Positions 51,344-59,984 of a stretch of 64,000 nucleotides of DNA are shown here, piece by piece. The notes under the pieces were generated by a model. That model was not told the origin of the DNA. It saw only the letters and a program-made list of their open reading frames with translations, and searched no databases. Position numbers and translations under genes: made by a program. Within the stretch, counting starts at the first letter, position 1, and every line of letters begins with the position of its first letter. Source of the DNA: JAZKID01 sp963714065 (GTDB lineage Bacteria; Pseudomonadota; Alphaproteobacteria; Rhizobiales; UBA4765); assembly GCA_963714065.1 (NCBI GenBank), contig OY970226.1, forward strand, positions 186,001 through 250,000, written 5' to 3'.

Positions 51344-52294
51344 ATGGATATAACCGCCCTCACCCTGTTCGGCGTACCGGCCTGGTTCTGGCTGCTGTTT
51401 CTCGCCATAACGCTGGGTATTATTTTTTTCGATCTTTTTTACCTGCACCGCAGGGCAGAAATTCTCGATCTCAAACAAAGCATAGCGATGACGATTTTCG
51501 TCACAGCGCTTTCTCTTGTTTTTTGCGGTTGGGTTTACTGGCAGATGGGAAGCGAAAGCGCGCAGCTTTTCCTGACCGCATGGATACTCGAGCAATCGCT
51601 ATCTATCGACAACGTATTCGTGTTCGCGGTGATTTTTTCCTATTTTTCCATTCCATCCCAATACCAGCATCGCGTTCTGTTCTGGGGGATATTGCTCGCC
51701 ATGGTGCTGCGCGCCGTATTTATCGGTGCTGGCACGGCGCTTGTTTCCCATTTCGACTGGGTATTATGGCTATTTGCCGTTTTCCTGATTTATTCCGGCT
51801 ACAAAATGTTTATCGAAACCGATACCGAGCCGGATATCGCCCACAATACATTCGTCAAGCTTCTTGCGCGCTACCTCAATGTAACGCCTGAGATGAAGGG
51901 TGAGAAATTTTTCCTGAAAAAAAACGGCGCACTGTATGTTACGCCGGTTTTTCTTGCCTTCATGACCATGAATTTCGCCGATATTATGTTCGCGATCAAT
52001 TCCGTACCTGCCGTACTGTCGCTGACGACAGATCCGTTCATCGTCTACACCTCGAATATTCTGGCGATCCTCGGCCTGCGTTCGCTCTATTTCGTCATCA
52101 ATGCGATGCTGCTGACATTTTATTATCTCGAGCACGCACTTTCAGCGCTCATGGTCTTTATCGGCGGAAAAATTATCTGGGATCAGCTCTTCACGCCGAT
52201 CAATCCCGGCGTGACGCTGACGATCACGATTACGATTTTGGTAGCTGCGATTGTAGCTTCTATTATTAAAAAGCAGCGAGAGAAAAACCAATAA
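51344..52294 (+). CDS. TerC/Alx family integral membrane protein
   Basis: A 316-residue protein with eight to nine helices. FDLFYLHRRAEILDLKQS after the first helix, LTAWILEQSLSIDNVFVFAVIF with the conserved acidic residues, LFWGILLAMVLRAVFIGAG, and FADIMFAINSVPAVLSLTTDPFIVYTSN are family hallmarks. Relatives take part in manganese export or tellurite resistance. Only 48 bases separate it from purN, so the yybP-ykoY riboswitch found before some TerC genes is absent. Confidence 0.93.
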   Translation: MDITALTLFGVPAWFWLLFLAITLGIIFFDLFYLHRRAEILDLKQSIAMTIFVTALSLVFCGWVYWQMGSESAQLFLTAWILEQSLSIDNVFVFAVIFSYFSIPSQYQHRVLFWGILLAMVLRAVFIGAGTALVSHFDWVLWLFAVFLIYSGYKMFIETDTEPDIAHNTFVKLLARYLNVTPEMKGEKFFLKKNGALYVTPVFLAFMTMNFADIMFAINSVPAVLSLTTDPFIVYTSNILAILGLRSLYFVINAMLLTFYYLEHALSALMVFIGGKIIWDQLFTPINPGVTLTITITILVAAIVASIIKKQREKNQ

Positions 52295-52376
52295 TTCGTC
52301 ATGCGCGGGCTCGACCCGGCAATCCATCTTTTATCAAAAATGATGGATGCGCGGGTCAAGCCCGCGCATGACGAAT
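52294..52376. repeat. CGTCAT...ATGACG palindromic repeat, copy 8
   Basis: ATTCGTCATGCGCGGGC and GCCCGCGCATGACGAAT are perfect 17-base inverted ends. A central CCATCTTTT...AAAATGATGG hairpin gives three stems in all. It exactly fills the gap between convergent terC and ndk and may serve both as terminator. Confidence 0.85.
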
Positions 52377-52381
52377 GGCAA

Positions 52382-52804
52382 TTAGCCGACGATTTCGTTT
52401 GCCGGAAAAAATTGCGCGATTTCGATTTTCGCGGTTTCCGCCGCATCCGAGCCGTGCACGGTGTTTTCACCGACAGATTTGGCATGGAGTTTGCGGATTG
52501 TTCCCTCTGCCGCTTGTGCGGGGTTGGTGGCGCCCATCACTTCGCGATATTTGGCAATGGCATTTTCGCCTTCCAGCACCTGCACGACAACCGGGCCGGA
52601 TGTCATAAATTCCACAAGCTCGCCGAAAAACGGCCGCTCTTTATGCACGGCGTAAAACTGTTCGGCCTGCGCGCGCGTCATGCGAATCCGCTTCTGCGCG
52701 ATAATGCGCAAGCCCGCCTTTTCGATCAGCGCATTGACGGCGCCGGTCAGGTTACGCGCGGTGCAATCGGGTTTCAGAATGGAAAATGTACGCTCTAACG
52801 CCAT
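52382..52804 (-). CDS. ndk: Nucleoside diphosphate kinase
   Basis: Balances nucleoside triphosphate pools through a phosphohistidine. The 140-residue length is exact. It has FSILKPDCTARNLTGAV, RPFFGELVEFMTSGPVVV, and the active His117 in NTVHGSDA. Upstream neighbour holC is on the same strand at 64 bases. Confidence 0.97.
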   Translation of the reverse strand: MALERTFSILKPDCTARNLTGAVNALIEKAGLRIIAQKRIRMTRAQAEQFYAVHKERPFFGELVEFMTSGPVVVQVLEGENAIAKYREVMGATNPAQAAEGTIRKLHAKSVGENTVHGSDAAETAKIEIAQFFPANEIVG

Positions 52805-52868
52805 GTGATGACTCCAATTAATTTAATGTGTGGGTGATATAGCAGTAATTTTGCATTGCACAAGGCGA

Positions 52869-53333
52869 TTAATTGACTACCTGTTTTTCCCAGCCGCCTT
52901 TTTCGTTCTGCTGCCAGTAAGTGGGAGAGAAACCCTCACGCTTCAACGCTGCCCATTGTGCACGCGCGCCGTTCAGCGAGGCTTCATCGTTGCCGTCGAA
53001 CAAAAGCACGGCACGATTCAGATCCTGTATGTTTTCCGGATCCATCGTCACGCCGTCGATAAATAATTTTACCTGCGCCTTGTTCGGATTATTGTCGTTG
53101 GAGGTGATGCAAATTGGCTGCAGCTCCGCAAATTTGCCGCTCCCTAGCCCGTGCGGCAGAAAACTGTCGTCGCGATAGGTCCAGAGATAAGCGTCCAATG
53201 CATCGCAACGCTCAGACGATCCCGCCTGCACGCAAGCCCGCCAGCCGCGCGTAAGGCATGTCTCAAGAAGGCCGGGCAGCACGTCCTCGAGCCGGCGTGT
53301 GGTCAGGTGATAAAAAAGGATTTCGGCGGGCAT
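52869..53333 (-). CDS. holC: DNA polymerase III chi subunit
   Basis: Clamp-loader-associated subunit that links the polymerase to SSB. The 154-residue protein has EILFYHLTTRRLEDVLPGLLE at the N-terminus, YRDDSFLPHGLG, and LNRAVLLFDGNDEASLNGARAQW, all typical of HolC. Usually found near pepA and ndk; pepA is not seen here and a terminator lies upstream at 53392-53417. Confidence 0.94.
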   Translation of the reverse strand: MPAEILFYHLTTRRLEDVLPGLLETCLTRGWRACVQAGSSERCDALDAYLWTYRDDSFLPHGLGSGKFAELQPICITSNDNNPNKAQVKLFIDGVTMDPENIQDLNRAVLLFDGNDEASLNGARAQWAALKREGFSPTYWQQNEKGGWEKQVVN

Positions 53334-53391
53334 GCTTGAATTTCTAACATGGGTATTTCCTCATGCAACCCAAGCGCGCAATCCAAGTGCA

Positions 53392-53417
53392 ATAAAAAAG
53401 AGGGGGCAAGCCCCCTC
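53392..53417 (-). terminator. Rho-independent terminator of the 44-residue gene
   Basis: Minus strand GAGGGGG-CTTG-CCCCCTC followed by TTTTTTATT, 23 bases past the stop of the small gene at 53441-53575 and ahead of holC. Confidence 0.88.
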
Positions 53418-53440
53418 CGTTCAGTCAAAAGCAATTTGCT

Positions 53441-53575
53441 TTAAACGGTTTTATTGGCGGCCTGCTGCTCGGGCTTGCTGTCCGATGCCGGCTTTGCCGT
53501 ATCTGGCTGCTTGGGATCGCTCGCCTGCGCCAATTTCGGATCGCGATTAGGTGTGGTGTTTGTGTTCTGTGACAT
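53441..53575 (-). CDS. 44-residue disordered hydrophilic peptide
   Basis: A 45-codon frame whose ATG is preceded by GGAG at 6 bases and whose stop is followed by a strong terminator, so it is very likely a real, monocistronic gene. The peptide has no hydrophobic stretch. It is made mostly of Asn, Thr, Pro, Lys, Asp, Gln and Ala, with two related segments (RDPKLAQASDPKQ and KPASDSKPEQQ), and looks disordered. I know no family. The about 200 bases upstream are very AT-rich and must hold its promoter. Confidence 0.6.
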   Translation of the reverse strand: MSQNTNTTPNRDPKLAQASDPKQPDTAKPASDSKPEQQAANKTV

Positions 53576-53780
53576 TCAAGTCTCCATTTTTTGAAAAACT
53601 CATCTGAGAAACAGATAAGAAGTTTTAAATAGCATAATAAAAATAAAAAATCTGTAAATTATTTTGATATTATTTTTATTTGTCGTTTTTCTATCAAAAA
53701 ATACTTCTTTTATGTTATGAATTACATTGCAACGTCTTCAATTCGTTCAACATTATACGCTTTTGTATTATACATAATAC

Positions 53781-54230
53781 TTATCCCAACAACCCCTTGA
53801 TCACGCCATTGGCTTTGGAAAAATCCATCTGGCCTGTGTATTTGCCTTTCAGCTCGCCCATCACCTTGCCCATATCCTTGACCGAAGAGGCGCCGGTTGC
53901 GGCGATTGCCGCTTCCACGGCCGCCTTCATCTGCGCTTCGTTCATCTGCTCAGGCAGAAAACTTTCGATGATCTTGATTTCCTCGTTCTCCTGATTGGCA
54001 AGCTCGATGCGGCCCGCCTGCGCATAGATGCCGGCACTTTCGTGGCGCTGCTTTATCATTTTCTGTAAAAGGGTTTTAATTTCGTCGTCCGAAATCGGCC
54101 CCTTGCCCGTACCGCGCGCTTCGATATCCTTGTCCTTGATCGCGGCATTGACCATGCGCAATGTGCCCGAGCGCAGCTTGTCCTGGCTTTTCATGGCCTC
54201 TTTGTAAGCTTCGTTGATTTTATTGCGCAT
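53781..54230 (-). CDS. yqeY: GatB/YqeY domain protein
   Basis: A 149-residue stand-alone YqeY protein. MRNKINEAYKEAMKSQDKL, TLRMVNAAIKDKDIEARG, LQKMIKQRHESAGIYAQAG, IESFLPEQMNEAQ and GKVMGELKGKYTGQMDF match the family from end to end. The domain resembles the tRNA-binding tail of GatB; its role is not firmly known. Divergent from carA with 107 bases between, as is common. Confidence 0.94.
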   Translation of the reverse strand: MRNKINEAYKEAMKSQDKLRSGTLRMVNAAIKDKDIEARGTGKGPISDDEIKTLLQKMIKQRHESAGIYAQAGRIELANQENEEIKIIESFLPEQMNEAQMKAAVEAAIAATGASSVKDMGKVMGELKGKYTGQMDFSKANGVIKGLLG

Positions 54231-54337
54231 CGCGGCCTCTCTTCGTTGACATTATGTAAGATATAGGACGGAAAGCCTTGCTTTTGCAGGGGTGGAACCT
54301 ATAACTCATACCTTAGCCATATAGGAGTATGTTTTTC

Positions 54338-55528
54338 ATGCAAGACCGGCCCGCCGGAATGCGAATGCGCGCGCCTACCGCCCGGCTGATCCTGGCCGAC
54401 GGTACGGTTTTGCAAGGGGCGGGCCTAGGTTTCGAAGGCGCGGCCGTGGGCGAAGTCTGCTTTAATACGGCCATGACGGGCTATCAGGAAATCCTGACCG
54501 ACCCTTCCTATGCCGGGCAGATCATCACCTTCACCTTTCCGCATATCGGCAATGTCGGCACGAATGAGGAAGACTTCGAGACGTTGAATATGGCGTCAAG
54601 CGCAGGCGTGCGTGGCGTGGTGCTGCGTGCCGATATCACCCAAGCATCGAACTGGCGCGCTTCAAGAGGTCTGGACGCATGGCTGAAAGCGCGCGGAATA
54701 GTAGGCATTTGTGGGCTGGATACGCGTGCCCTCACTGCCCTGATTCGCGATAAAGGCATGCCGAATGCCGTGGTAACCTATAACGCGTCGGGACAATTCG
54801 ATCTCGACGCCCTTAAAAAACAGGCGCGCGACTGGCCGGGTCTCGAAGGTATGGATCTCGTGCCGGAGGTGACATGCGCGCAGCGCGCCACATGGGACGA
54901 AGGCGCATGGGATTGGCCGGAAGGTTACGTGCGAAGCAATAATGGAAAATTTCATGTCGTGGTGATCGATTACGGCGTGAAGCGCAATATTCTTCGCCAG
55001 CTCGTGCGCGCCGGTTGCCGCGTGACTGTGGTGCCGGCAACGACAACGGCCGATTCAATTCTGGCGCTCGACCCGAACGGCGTGTTTCTATCGAACGGTC
55101 CCGGCGACCCGGCCGCGACCGGTATTTATGCAGTGCCCGTTATTAAGTCTATCCTTGAGAAAAAGGTACCGCTGTTTGGCATCTGCCTCGGCCACCAGCT
55201 TTTGGGCATCGCCATCGGCGGCAAGACGGAAAAAATGCATCAGGGCCATCATGGCGCCAATCATCCGGTGAAAGATCTCACGACCGGCAAGGTGGAAATC
55301 ACCTCGATGAACCACGGCTTTGCCGTCAAGCGCGATAGTCTGCCTAAAACCGCTGTCGAGACGCATATATCATTATTCGATAAATCGAACGCCGGCCTTT
55401 CGCTGACCGACCGGCCGGCTTTTTCGGTGCAATATCATCCGGAAGCTTCGCCCGGCCCGCAGGATTCGCATTATCTGTTCGACCGCTTTGTGGAATTGAT
55501 GGCGGGGAAAAAAGCGAAGGCTGCTTAA
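54338..55528 (+). CDS. carA: Carbamoyl-phosphate synthase small subunit
   Basis: Glutaminase subunit feeding ammonia to CarB for arginine and pyrimidine synthesis. I prefer the ATG at 54338, about 10 bases after AGGAG, over one at 54329 only one base after it. The about 396-residue protein has the N-terminal LADGTVLQGAGLGFEG, NTAMTGYQEILTDPSYAGQI and ICGLDTRALT. Its class I amidotransferase domain has FGICLGHQLLGIA (catalytic Cys) and YHPEASPGPQD. carB does not follow; the next gene, ccdA, is convergent. Confidence 0.95.
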   Translation: MQDRPAGMRMRAPTARLILADGTVLQGAGLGFEGAAVGEVCFNTAMTGYQEILTDPSYAGQIITFTFPHIGNVGTNEEDFETLNMASSAGVRGVVLRADITQASNWRASRGLDAWLKARGIVGICGLDTRALTALIRDKGMPNAVVTYNASGQFDLDALKKQARDWPGLEGMDLVPEVTCAQRATWDEGAWDWPEGYVRSNNGKFHVVVIDYGVKRNILRQLVRAGCRVTVVPATTTADSILALDPNGVFLSNGPGDPAATGIYAVPVIKSILEKKVPLFGICLGHQLLGIAIGGKTEKMHQGHHGANHPVKDLTTGKVEITSMNHGFAVKRDSLPKTAVETHISLFDKSNAGLSLTDRPAFSVQYHPEASPGPQDSHYLFDRFVELMAGKKAKAA

Positions 55529-55531
55529 AAC

Positions 55532-56257
55532 CTATCCCAAATTCGTCAGCGCAGGGAATGTTTCGACCAGCCAGTTGGCGAACCAGGTAAAATTGCCGGA
55601 GATAAACAGCGCGCCTGTCAGCACAAGTCCCGCGCCTGCAACTTTTTCGACCCAATGCATATAATTTTTGAACCGCCCCGAGGTACGCAGAAAAAACGGC
55701 AACGCCGCCGCTGCGACAATAAACGGCAGACCAAGGCCAAGCGAATAGGTTGCCAGCAACAGCATGCCTTGCGCCAACGTTTCCTCTTGCGCGGCGAGCA
55801 CGAGAATGGTTGCGAGCACGGGCCCGATACAGGGCGTCCAGCCGAAAGCGAAGGCAAGGCCCATGCCATAGGCATTCAGCGGCGTGTCGCCATGGAAAGC
55901 GAAACGCTTTTCGATGTTCAGGAAACCCATGCGAAACACGCCAAGAAAATGCAGGCCGAACAGCACAATTGCCACGCCCGCGATTTTTGTCAGAATATCC
56001 TGATAGACGCGCAAAACCTGCCCGACAGCACTTGCGGAGGCGCCAAGCAGAACGAACACGGTGCCAAAGCCTGCAACGAAAAGAACGGAAGCAAGGAAAA
56101 CGCGCCGCTGCATTCCCCGCCCCGATACGCCTTCGGTTAATTCCTCGTAACTGCTGCCCACGAGATAGCAGAGATAGGCAGGTACCAGAGGCAGTACGCA
56201 GGGGCTTAAAAAGGAAATCAGGCCTGCCAGGAAAGCTGTAAGAAAAGATACGCTCAT
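55532..56257 (-). CDS. ccdA: Cytochrome c biogenesis protein CcdA
   Basis: Six-helix inner-membrane protein that passes reducing power from cytoplasmic thioredoxin to the periplasm. The 241-residue protein has LISFLSPCVLPLVPAYLCYL near the N-terminus and FAFGWTPCIGPVLATIL in the fourth helix, each with the redox-active Cys of the family. Convergent with carA (3-base gap). No thioredoxin-like partner lies next to it. Confidence 0.94.
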   Translation of the reverse strand: MSVSFLTAFLAGLISFLSPCVLPLVPAYLCYLVGSSYEELTEGVSGRGMQRRVFLASVLFVAGFGTVFVLLGASASAVGQVLRVYQDILTKIAGVAIVLFGLHFLGVFRMGFLNIEKRFAFHGDTPLNAYGMGLAFAFGWTPCIGPVLATILVLAAQEETLAQGMLLLATYSLGLGLPFIVAAAALPFFLRTSGRFKNYMHWVEKVAGAGLVLTGALFISGNFTWFANWLVETFPALTNLG

Positions 56258-56290
56258 GCGAACAGATTATCTTATTCCGCTTATGAATGT

Positions 56291-56797
56291 CTACATCCAG
56301 ATTTTATGATTTTGCTCGGTCAGTTGTTTTAAAAACGGTGCCGGTTCTCGGAAAAATTCCATACAGGCCGGTTCGCGCACAATGCATTCATTTTTACAAT
56401 CGAGTTTTGCCGCCAGCTTCAGACCTTCGAAAAGTTCGGCCGCCAATTCTTTTGTCGTCGTGACAATCTCGTCATCGCATTTTGACTGGTTGGTTTTCCA
56501 GATGCAGATATATTTCAGGATTGCATCCAGACCGGGCCAGCCGTTCATGGCATCGGCAATCGTCTGTTTTTTCAGCGGTCTCTGATCGCTGAAATCTTTC
56601 GTTTCCATTCTTTGCGCAGCCATATGGTTCGTAACCGCTTTGCCAATGGCCTTGCGCAGGGAAATTTCCGTAACGCCGCCGCCAAAATCACTTATGCTGC
56701 GATAAAAAATTCTCATGGTTCCGTCGTCGTAGACCGGCCTTTGGAAAGATGAAGCAATAAGCGTCGGATTATACTTTTTATTGAATCTTACAATCAT
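56291..56797 (-). CDS. Orphan protein, tandem paralogue of the next gene
   Basis: A 168-residue protein of unknown family, helical and soluble. It aligns in order with the product of 56813-57304: GTMRIFYRSI with NTVEVFYKKL, LRKAIGKAVTNHM with LIYLAISKAVDDW, ADAMNGWPGLDAILKYI with KAALSDWPNIGKVLQYA, ELAAELFEGLKLA with RLAEIIYNGLERA, and FFREPAPFLKQL with FFNEPEKFLSAT. It has extra cysteines (CDDE, CKNECIVREPAC) that the other lacks. The start lies 15 bases after the upstream stop, so they are one transcript. Confidence 0.68.
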   Translation of the reverse strand: MIVRFNKKYNPTLIASSFQRPVYDDGTMRIFYRSISDFGGGVTEISLRKAIGKAVTNHMAAQRMETKDFSDQRPLKKQTIADAMNGWPGLDAILKYICIWKTNQSKCDDEIVTTTKELAAELFEGLKLAAKLDCKNECIVREPACMEFFREPAPFLKQLTEQNHKIWM

Positions 56798-56812
56798 GAA
56801 AGTCGATCAAAT

Positions 56813-57304
56813 TTAGTTTTCGTTTTGCATCATAGTGGCAGATAAAAACTTTTCCGGCTCATTGAAAAATACTTGCAACGTTTCCGGCGCGACCGCCTTA
56901 GGATGATCAGGATGCGGCTGCCCCTGAGCTCTTTCCAGGCCATTATAAATTATTTCTGCCAAACGGCGCATGGTCATCGATTGGCCTTTCAAAGCGTATT
57001 GAAGAACTTTTCCTATATTCGGCCAATCTGAAAGCGCGGCCTTATACGAGTCCAGGCTGAATTTCTTCGTAAAAACATCGATCTTGGTATACATATTTCT
57101 GAGCGTATTTTTACGCCAATCGTCTACGGCTTTTGAAATTGCCAAATAGATCAATGTTTCAGAAATCCATGTATCGTATATCGGCGTGAAGTAGATATCA
57201 TCGATCAGTTTTTTGTAAAAAACCTCAACTGTATTGTCGCCCTGTGCAACTGCAAAAAATTTACTTTGAGATGGTATTTGGCTCAAATTCTGAACAGATA
57301 CCAT
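56813..57304 (-). CDS. Orphan protein, tandem paralogue of the 56291-56797 gene
   Basis: A 163-residue protein of unknown family. The ATG at 57304 follows AAAGGAA and is preferred over an upstream start that would reach into the rpe leader. The same five conserved blocks as in its neighbour occur in the same order, ending in a FFNEPEKFL box near the C-terminus. No signal peptide or membrane helix. AT-richer than ccdA and rpe on either side. The pair is divergent from rpe, so it has its own promoter in the 77-base gap. Function unknown. Confidence 0.7.
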   Translation of the reverse strand: MVSVQNLSQIPSQSKFFAVAQGDNTVEVFYKKLIDDIYFTPIYDTWISETLIYLAISKAVDDWRKNTLRNMYTKIDVFTKKFSLDSYKAALSDWPNIGKVLQYALKGQSMTMRRLAEIIYNGLERAQGQPHPDHPKAVAPETLQVFFNEPEKFLSATMMQNEN

Positions 57305-57381
57305 TATTATTCCTTTCAATATATCGGCTAAGGTTAGCATAAACATTGGCGCTGGCAATCAAAAATGTTAATCAAATTACC

Positions 57382-58047
57382 ATGAGCACGATTCAAATCG
57401 CCCCTTCTCTACTTGCCGCCGATTACGCCAGTCTCGGCGAGGCCGTGCGCGCTGCGGACGCGGGCGGCGCCGATATGATGCATCTCGACATCATGGACGG
57501 GCATTTCGTGCCCAATATCAGTTTCGGCGCCGATGTGGTGAAAGCGCTTCGTCCGCACACGAAGAAGCCGTTCGACGTGCATCTGATGATCGCGCCTGTC
57601 GATAATTTCATCCCCGCTTTTGCAGCAAGCGGTGCCGACATCATTACCATTCACCCGGAAGCCGGGCCGCATTTGCATCGCTCGCTGGCGCTGATCAAAA
57701 GTCTCGGCAAGAAAACCGGTGTTGCGCTCAACCCGGCAACGCCGCTCAGTACCATCGAGAGCGTGATCGACATGCTCGACCTCGTGCTGGTGATGAGCGT
57801 GAACCCCGGCTTCGGCGGACAGAGTTTCATTCCCTCCAGCGTGGATATTTTGAAACAAGCGAAAGCGCTGATCGGCACACGTCCCATTCTTCTTGAAGTC
57901 GATGGCGGTATTACGGTAGACACGGCGCCGCTTGCCGCGAAAGCCGGCGCGAATGTATTTGTGGCGGGCTCCGCCGTGTTCAAGGGCGGCAATGCGGGAT
58001 GCGCAAATAATATTGCGGCCCTTCGCAAGGCGGCTATTCGTGAATAG
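57382..58047 (+). CDS. rpe: Ribulose-phosphate 3-epimerase
   Basis: Interconverts ribulose 5-phosphate and xylulose 5-phosphate in the pentose phosphate pathway. The ATG at 57382 gives MSTIQIAPSLLAADYASLGE, the family start. The 221-residue TIM barrel has LDIMDGHFVPNISFG with metal ligands, FDVHLMI, VMSVNPGFGGQSF and LEVDGGI. Followed with an 8-base overlap by a membrane protein gene and then purB. Confidence 0.96.
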   Translation: MSTIQIAPSLLAADYASLGEAVRAADAGGADMMHLDIMDGHFVPNISFGADVVKALRPHTKKPFDVHLMIAPVDNFIPAFAASGADIITIHPEAGPHLHRSLALIKSLGKKTGVALNPATPLSTIESVIDMLDLVLVMSVNPGFGGQSFIPSSVDILKQAKALIGTRPILLEVDGGITVDTAPLAAKAGANVFVAGSAVFKGGNAGCANNIAALRKAAIRE

Positions 58048-58522
58048 CCCTAGCTTAAAAAAAATCGCGCTCGTTCTGGCTTACAGTTTTGTCGTGGCTT
58101 TCGGCACGGCAACAACGCTTATCGTGCAAGATCGGGCGCTGGACGGAAGGGGTGAACTGATCATTGCCACCATGTGTATCGGCGCCCTGTTCGGCAGCAC
58201 GATTGCAATATTAAAAATGAAGCGCCTGAGCGCCCTGCCGCCAGTCTTATGTTTCTTGTGTGTGTTTTTGGGTGTTACGCTTCTGACCCTGATCGGACAG
58301 GCATTTTTGGCGGGTATTTTGTTCAATTTTACGGACTATATCGACCATGACACGCTTTTCAGCAGCGATGGCATATTGGAACTGATTTTCACTTCCGTTT
58401 ACGGTTTTGCCTATTATTTCATCTATGGCTCGCCACTGGTTTTGCCGGTGGGGTTTTTTGCCGGCTTGCTTTTTTCGCTCGGGTTTTTGACATTGCGGCC
58501 GCGAAACGGCACATATAGATGA
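58040..58522 (+). CDS. Small four-helix membrane protein
   Basis: The frame is open from a GTG at 58040, within the last codons of rpe, to 58522: 160 residues. Four hydrophobic segments are seen, at about 8-24, 40-58, 70-95 and 120-150, with a short charged tail (RPRNGTYR). I know no family. The overlap with rpe and the 13-base gap to purB place it in an rpe-x-purB operon. The start codon is inferred from coupling, not from a Shine-Dalgarno. Confidence 0.65.
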   Translation: MNSPSLKKIALVLAYSFVVAFGTATTLIVQDRALDGRGELIIATMCIGALFGSTIAILKMKRLSALPPVLCFLCVFLGVTLLTLIGQAFLAGILFNFTDYIDHDTLFSSDGILELIFTSVYGFAYYFIYGSPLVLPVGFFAGLLFSLGFLTLRPRNGTYR

Positions 58523-58535
58523 CAGGAGATAAAGA

Positions 58536-59834
58536 GTGATCCCGCGTTATGCACGCCAGGAGATGGCGCAGATCTGGTCGCCCGAGGCGCGCTATAAAAT
58601 CTGGTTCGAAATCGAAGCGCATGCCGCAGACGCACTGGCCGAACTCGGCATTATTCCAAAAGACGCCGCCAAGAAAATCTGGAAAAAAGGCAAACATGCG
58701 AAATTCGATATTTTGCGCATCGAGGAAATCGAGCGCGAGACGAAGCACGATGTCATCGCCTTCCTTACCCATCTTGCCGAGATCGTAGGTCCGGAAGCGC
58801 GCTTCGTACATCAGGGCATGACATCTTCCGACGTGCTCGACACCTGCCTGTCGGTACAGTTGACGCAGGCTGCCGATATTTTGCTGAACGATCTTGATCG
58901 ACTGCTCAAGGCGCTGAAAAAACGTGCTCATGAACATCAGATGACGCCGATGATCGGCCGCTCACACGGCATTCATGCCGAGCCGACGACATTCGGATTA
59001 AAGCTCGCTGGTTTTTATGCTGAGTTTTCGCGCGCGAAACAGCGGCTGCAACACGCACGCGAAGATATCGCCACCTGTGCCATTTCCGGCGCTGTCGGCA
59101 CATATGCCGCCATCGATCCTTCGGTGGAATCTTATGTGGCAAAGAAACTGGGATTGCGCATCGAGCCTATTTCCACGCAGGTGATCCCGCGCGACCGCCA
59201 TGCCATGTTCTTTGCGACGCTTGCGGTAATTGCATCGTCCATCGAACATCTCGCCATCGAAATCCGCCATTTGCAGCGCACCGAAGTGCTGGAAGCTGAG
59301 GAATTTTTCAGCAAAGGCCAGAAGGGTTCTTCCGCCATGCCGCATAAGCGCAACCCGGTGCTGAGTGAAAATCTCACGGGCCTTGCGCGCATGGTGCGTG
59401 CCTATGCACAACCCGCGCTTGAAAACGTCGCGCTCTGGCACGAGCGGGACATTTCGCATTCGTCGGTCGAGCGCTATATCGGCCCGGACGCGACGATCAC
59501 GCTCGATTTCGCGCTGGTACGATTGACACAATTAATCGAAAATTTGATCGTTTATCCCGAAAATATGCGTAAAAATCTCGATAAATTGGGTGGCTTGATG
59601 CATTCGCAGCATGTCATGCTGGCGCTCACCCAGGCCGGCCTGCCGCGGGAAAAAGCCTATACCCTGGTGCAGCGCAACGCCATGCCGGTGTGGAAAGGCG
59701 ACGGCGATTTCCTGAAATTGCTCATGAAAGACAAGGACGTGCGAAAATATCTGAGCGAAAAGGATTTGCGCGCCTGCTTCAGCGAGGCCGCGCATTTCAG
59801 GCATGTGAAAACAATTTTTAAACGCGTATTTTAA
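58536..59834 (+). CDS. purB: Adenylosuccinate lyase
   Basis: Cleaves SAICAR and adenylosuccinate in purine synthesis. GTG start behind AGGAG. The 432-residue protein has RYARQEMAQIWSPEARY, FVHQGMTSSDVLDTCLS, MIGRSHGIHAEPTTFG with the general-acid His, and the fumarase-superfamily loop GSSAMPHKRNPVLSENL. Length is normal. Confidence 0.97.
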   Translation: MIPRYARQEMAQIWSPEARYKIWFEIEAHAADALAELGIIPKDAAKKIWKKGKHAKFDILRIEEIERETKHDVIAFLTHLAEIVGPEARFVHQGMTSSDVLDTCLSVQLTQAADILLNDLDRLLKALKKRAHEHQMTPMIGRSHGIHAEPTTFGLKLAGFYAEFSRAKQRLQHAREDIATCAISGAVGTYAAIDPSVESYVAKKLGLRIEPISTQVIPRDRHAMFFATLAVIASSIEHLAIEIRHLQRTEVLEAEEFFSKGQKGSSAMPHKRNPVLSENLTGLARMVRAYAQPALENVALWHERDISHSSVERYIGPDATITLDFALVRLTQLIENLIVYPENMRKNLDKLGGLMHSQHVMLALTQAGLPREKAYTLVQRNAMPVWKGDGDFLKLLMKDKDVRKYLSEKDLRACFSEAAHFRHVKTIFKRVF

Positions 59835-59955
59835 GGTTAAGCGCAGAAGCGCGTGCGGTCTTTAAAATGTAAGGCACTCGATTAAGCAAATGCAAAACGG
59901 CTGCCCTTATACTGATGCCGTTACCTTAAAAAAGGAGCAGTTGAGTTTCAGACTT

Positions 59956-59984
59956 AAAGGCGGCTACGAGAGCCGCCTTTTTTA
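59956..59984 (+). terminator. Terminator between purB and mrp
   Basis: AAAGGCGGCT-ACGAG-AGCCGCCTTT is a perfect 10-base stem followed by further T residues. It lies 121 bases after purB and its last bases overlap the stop codon of convergent mrp, so it could serve both strands. A TATACT at 59908-59913 ahead of it may mark a separate short transcript. Confidence 0.75.
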
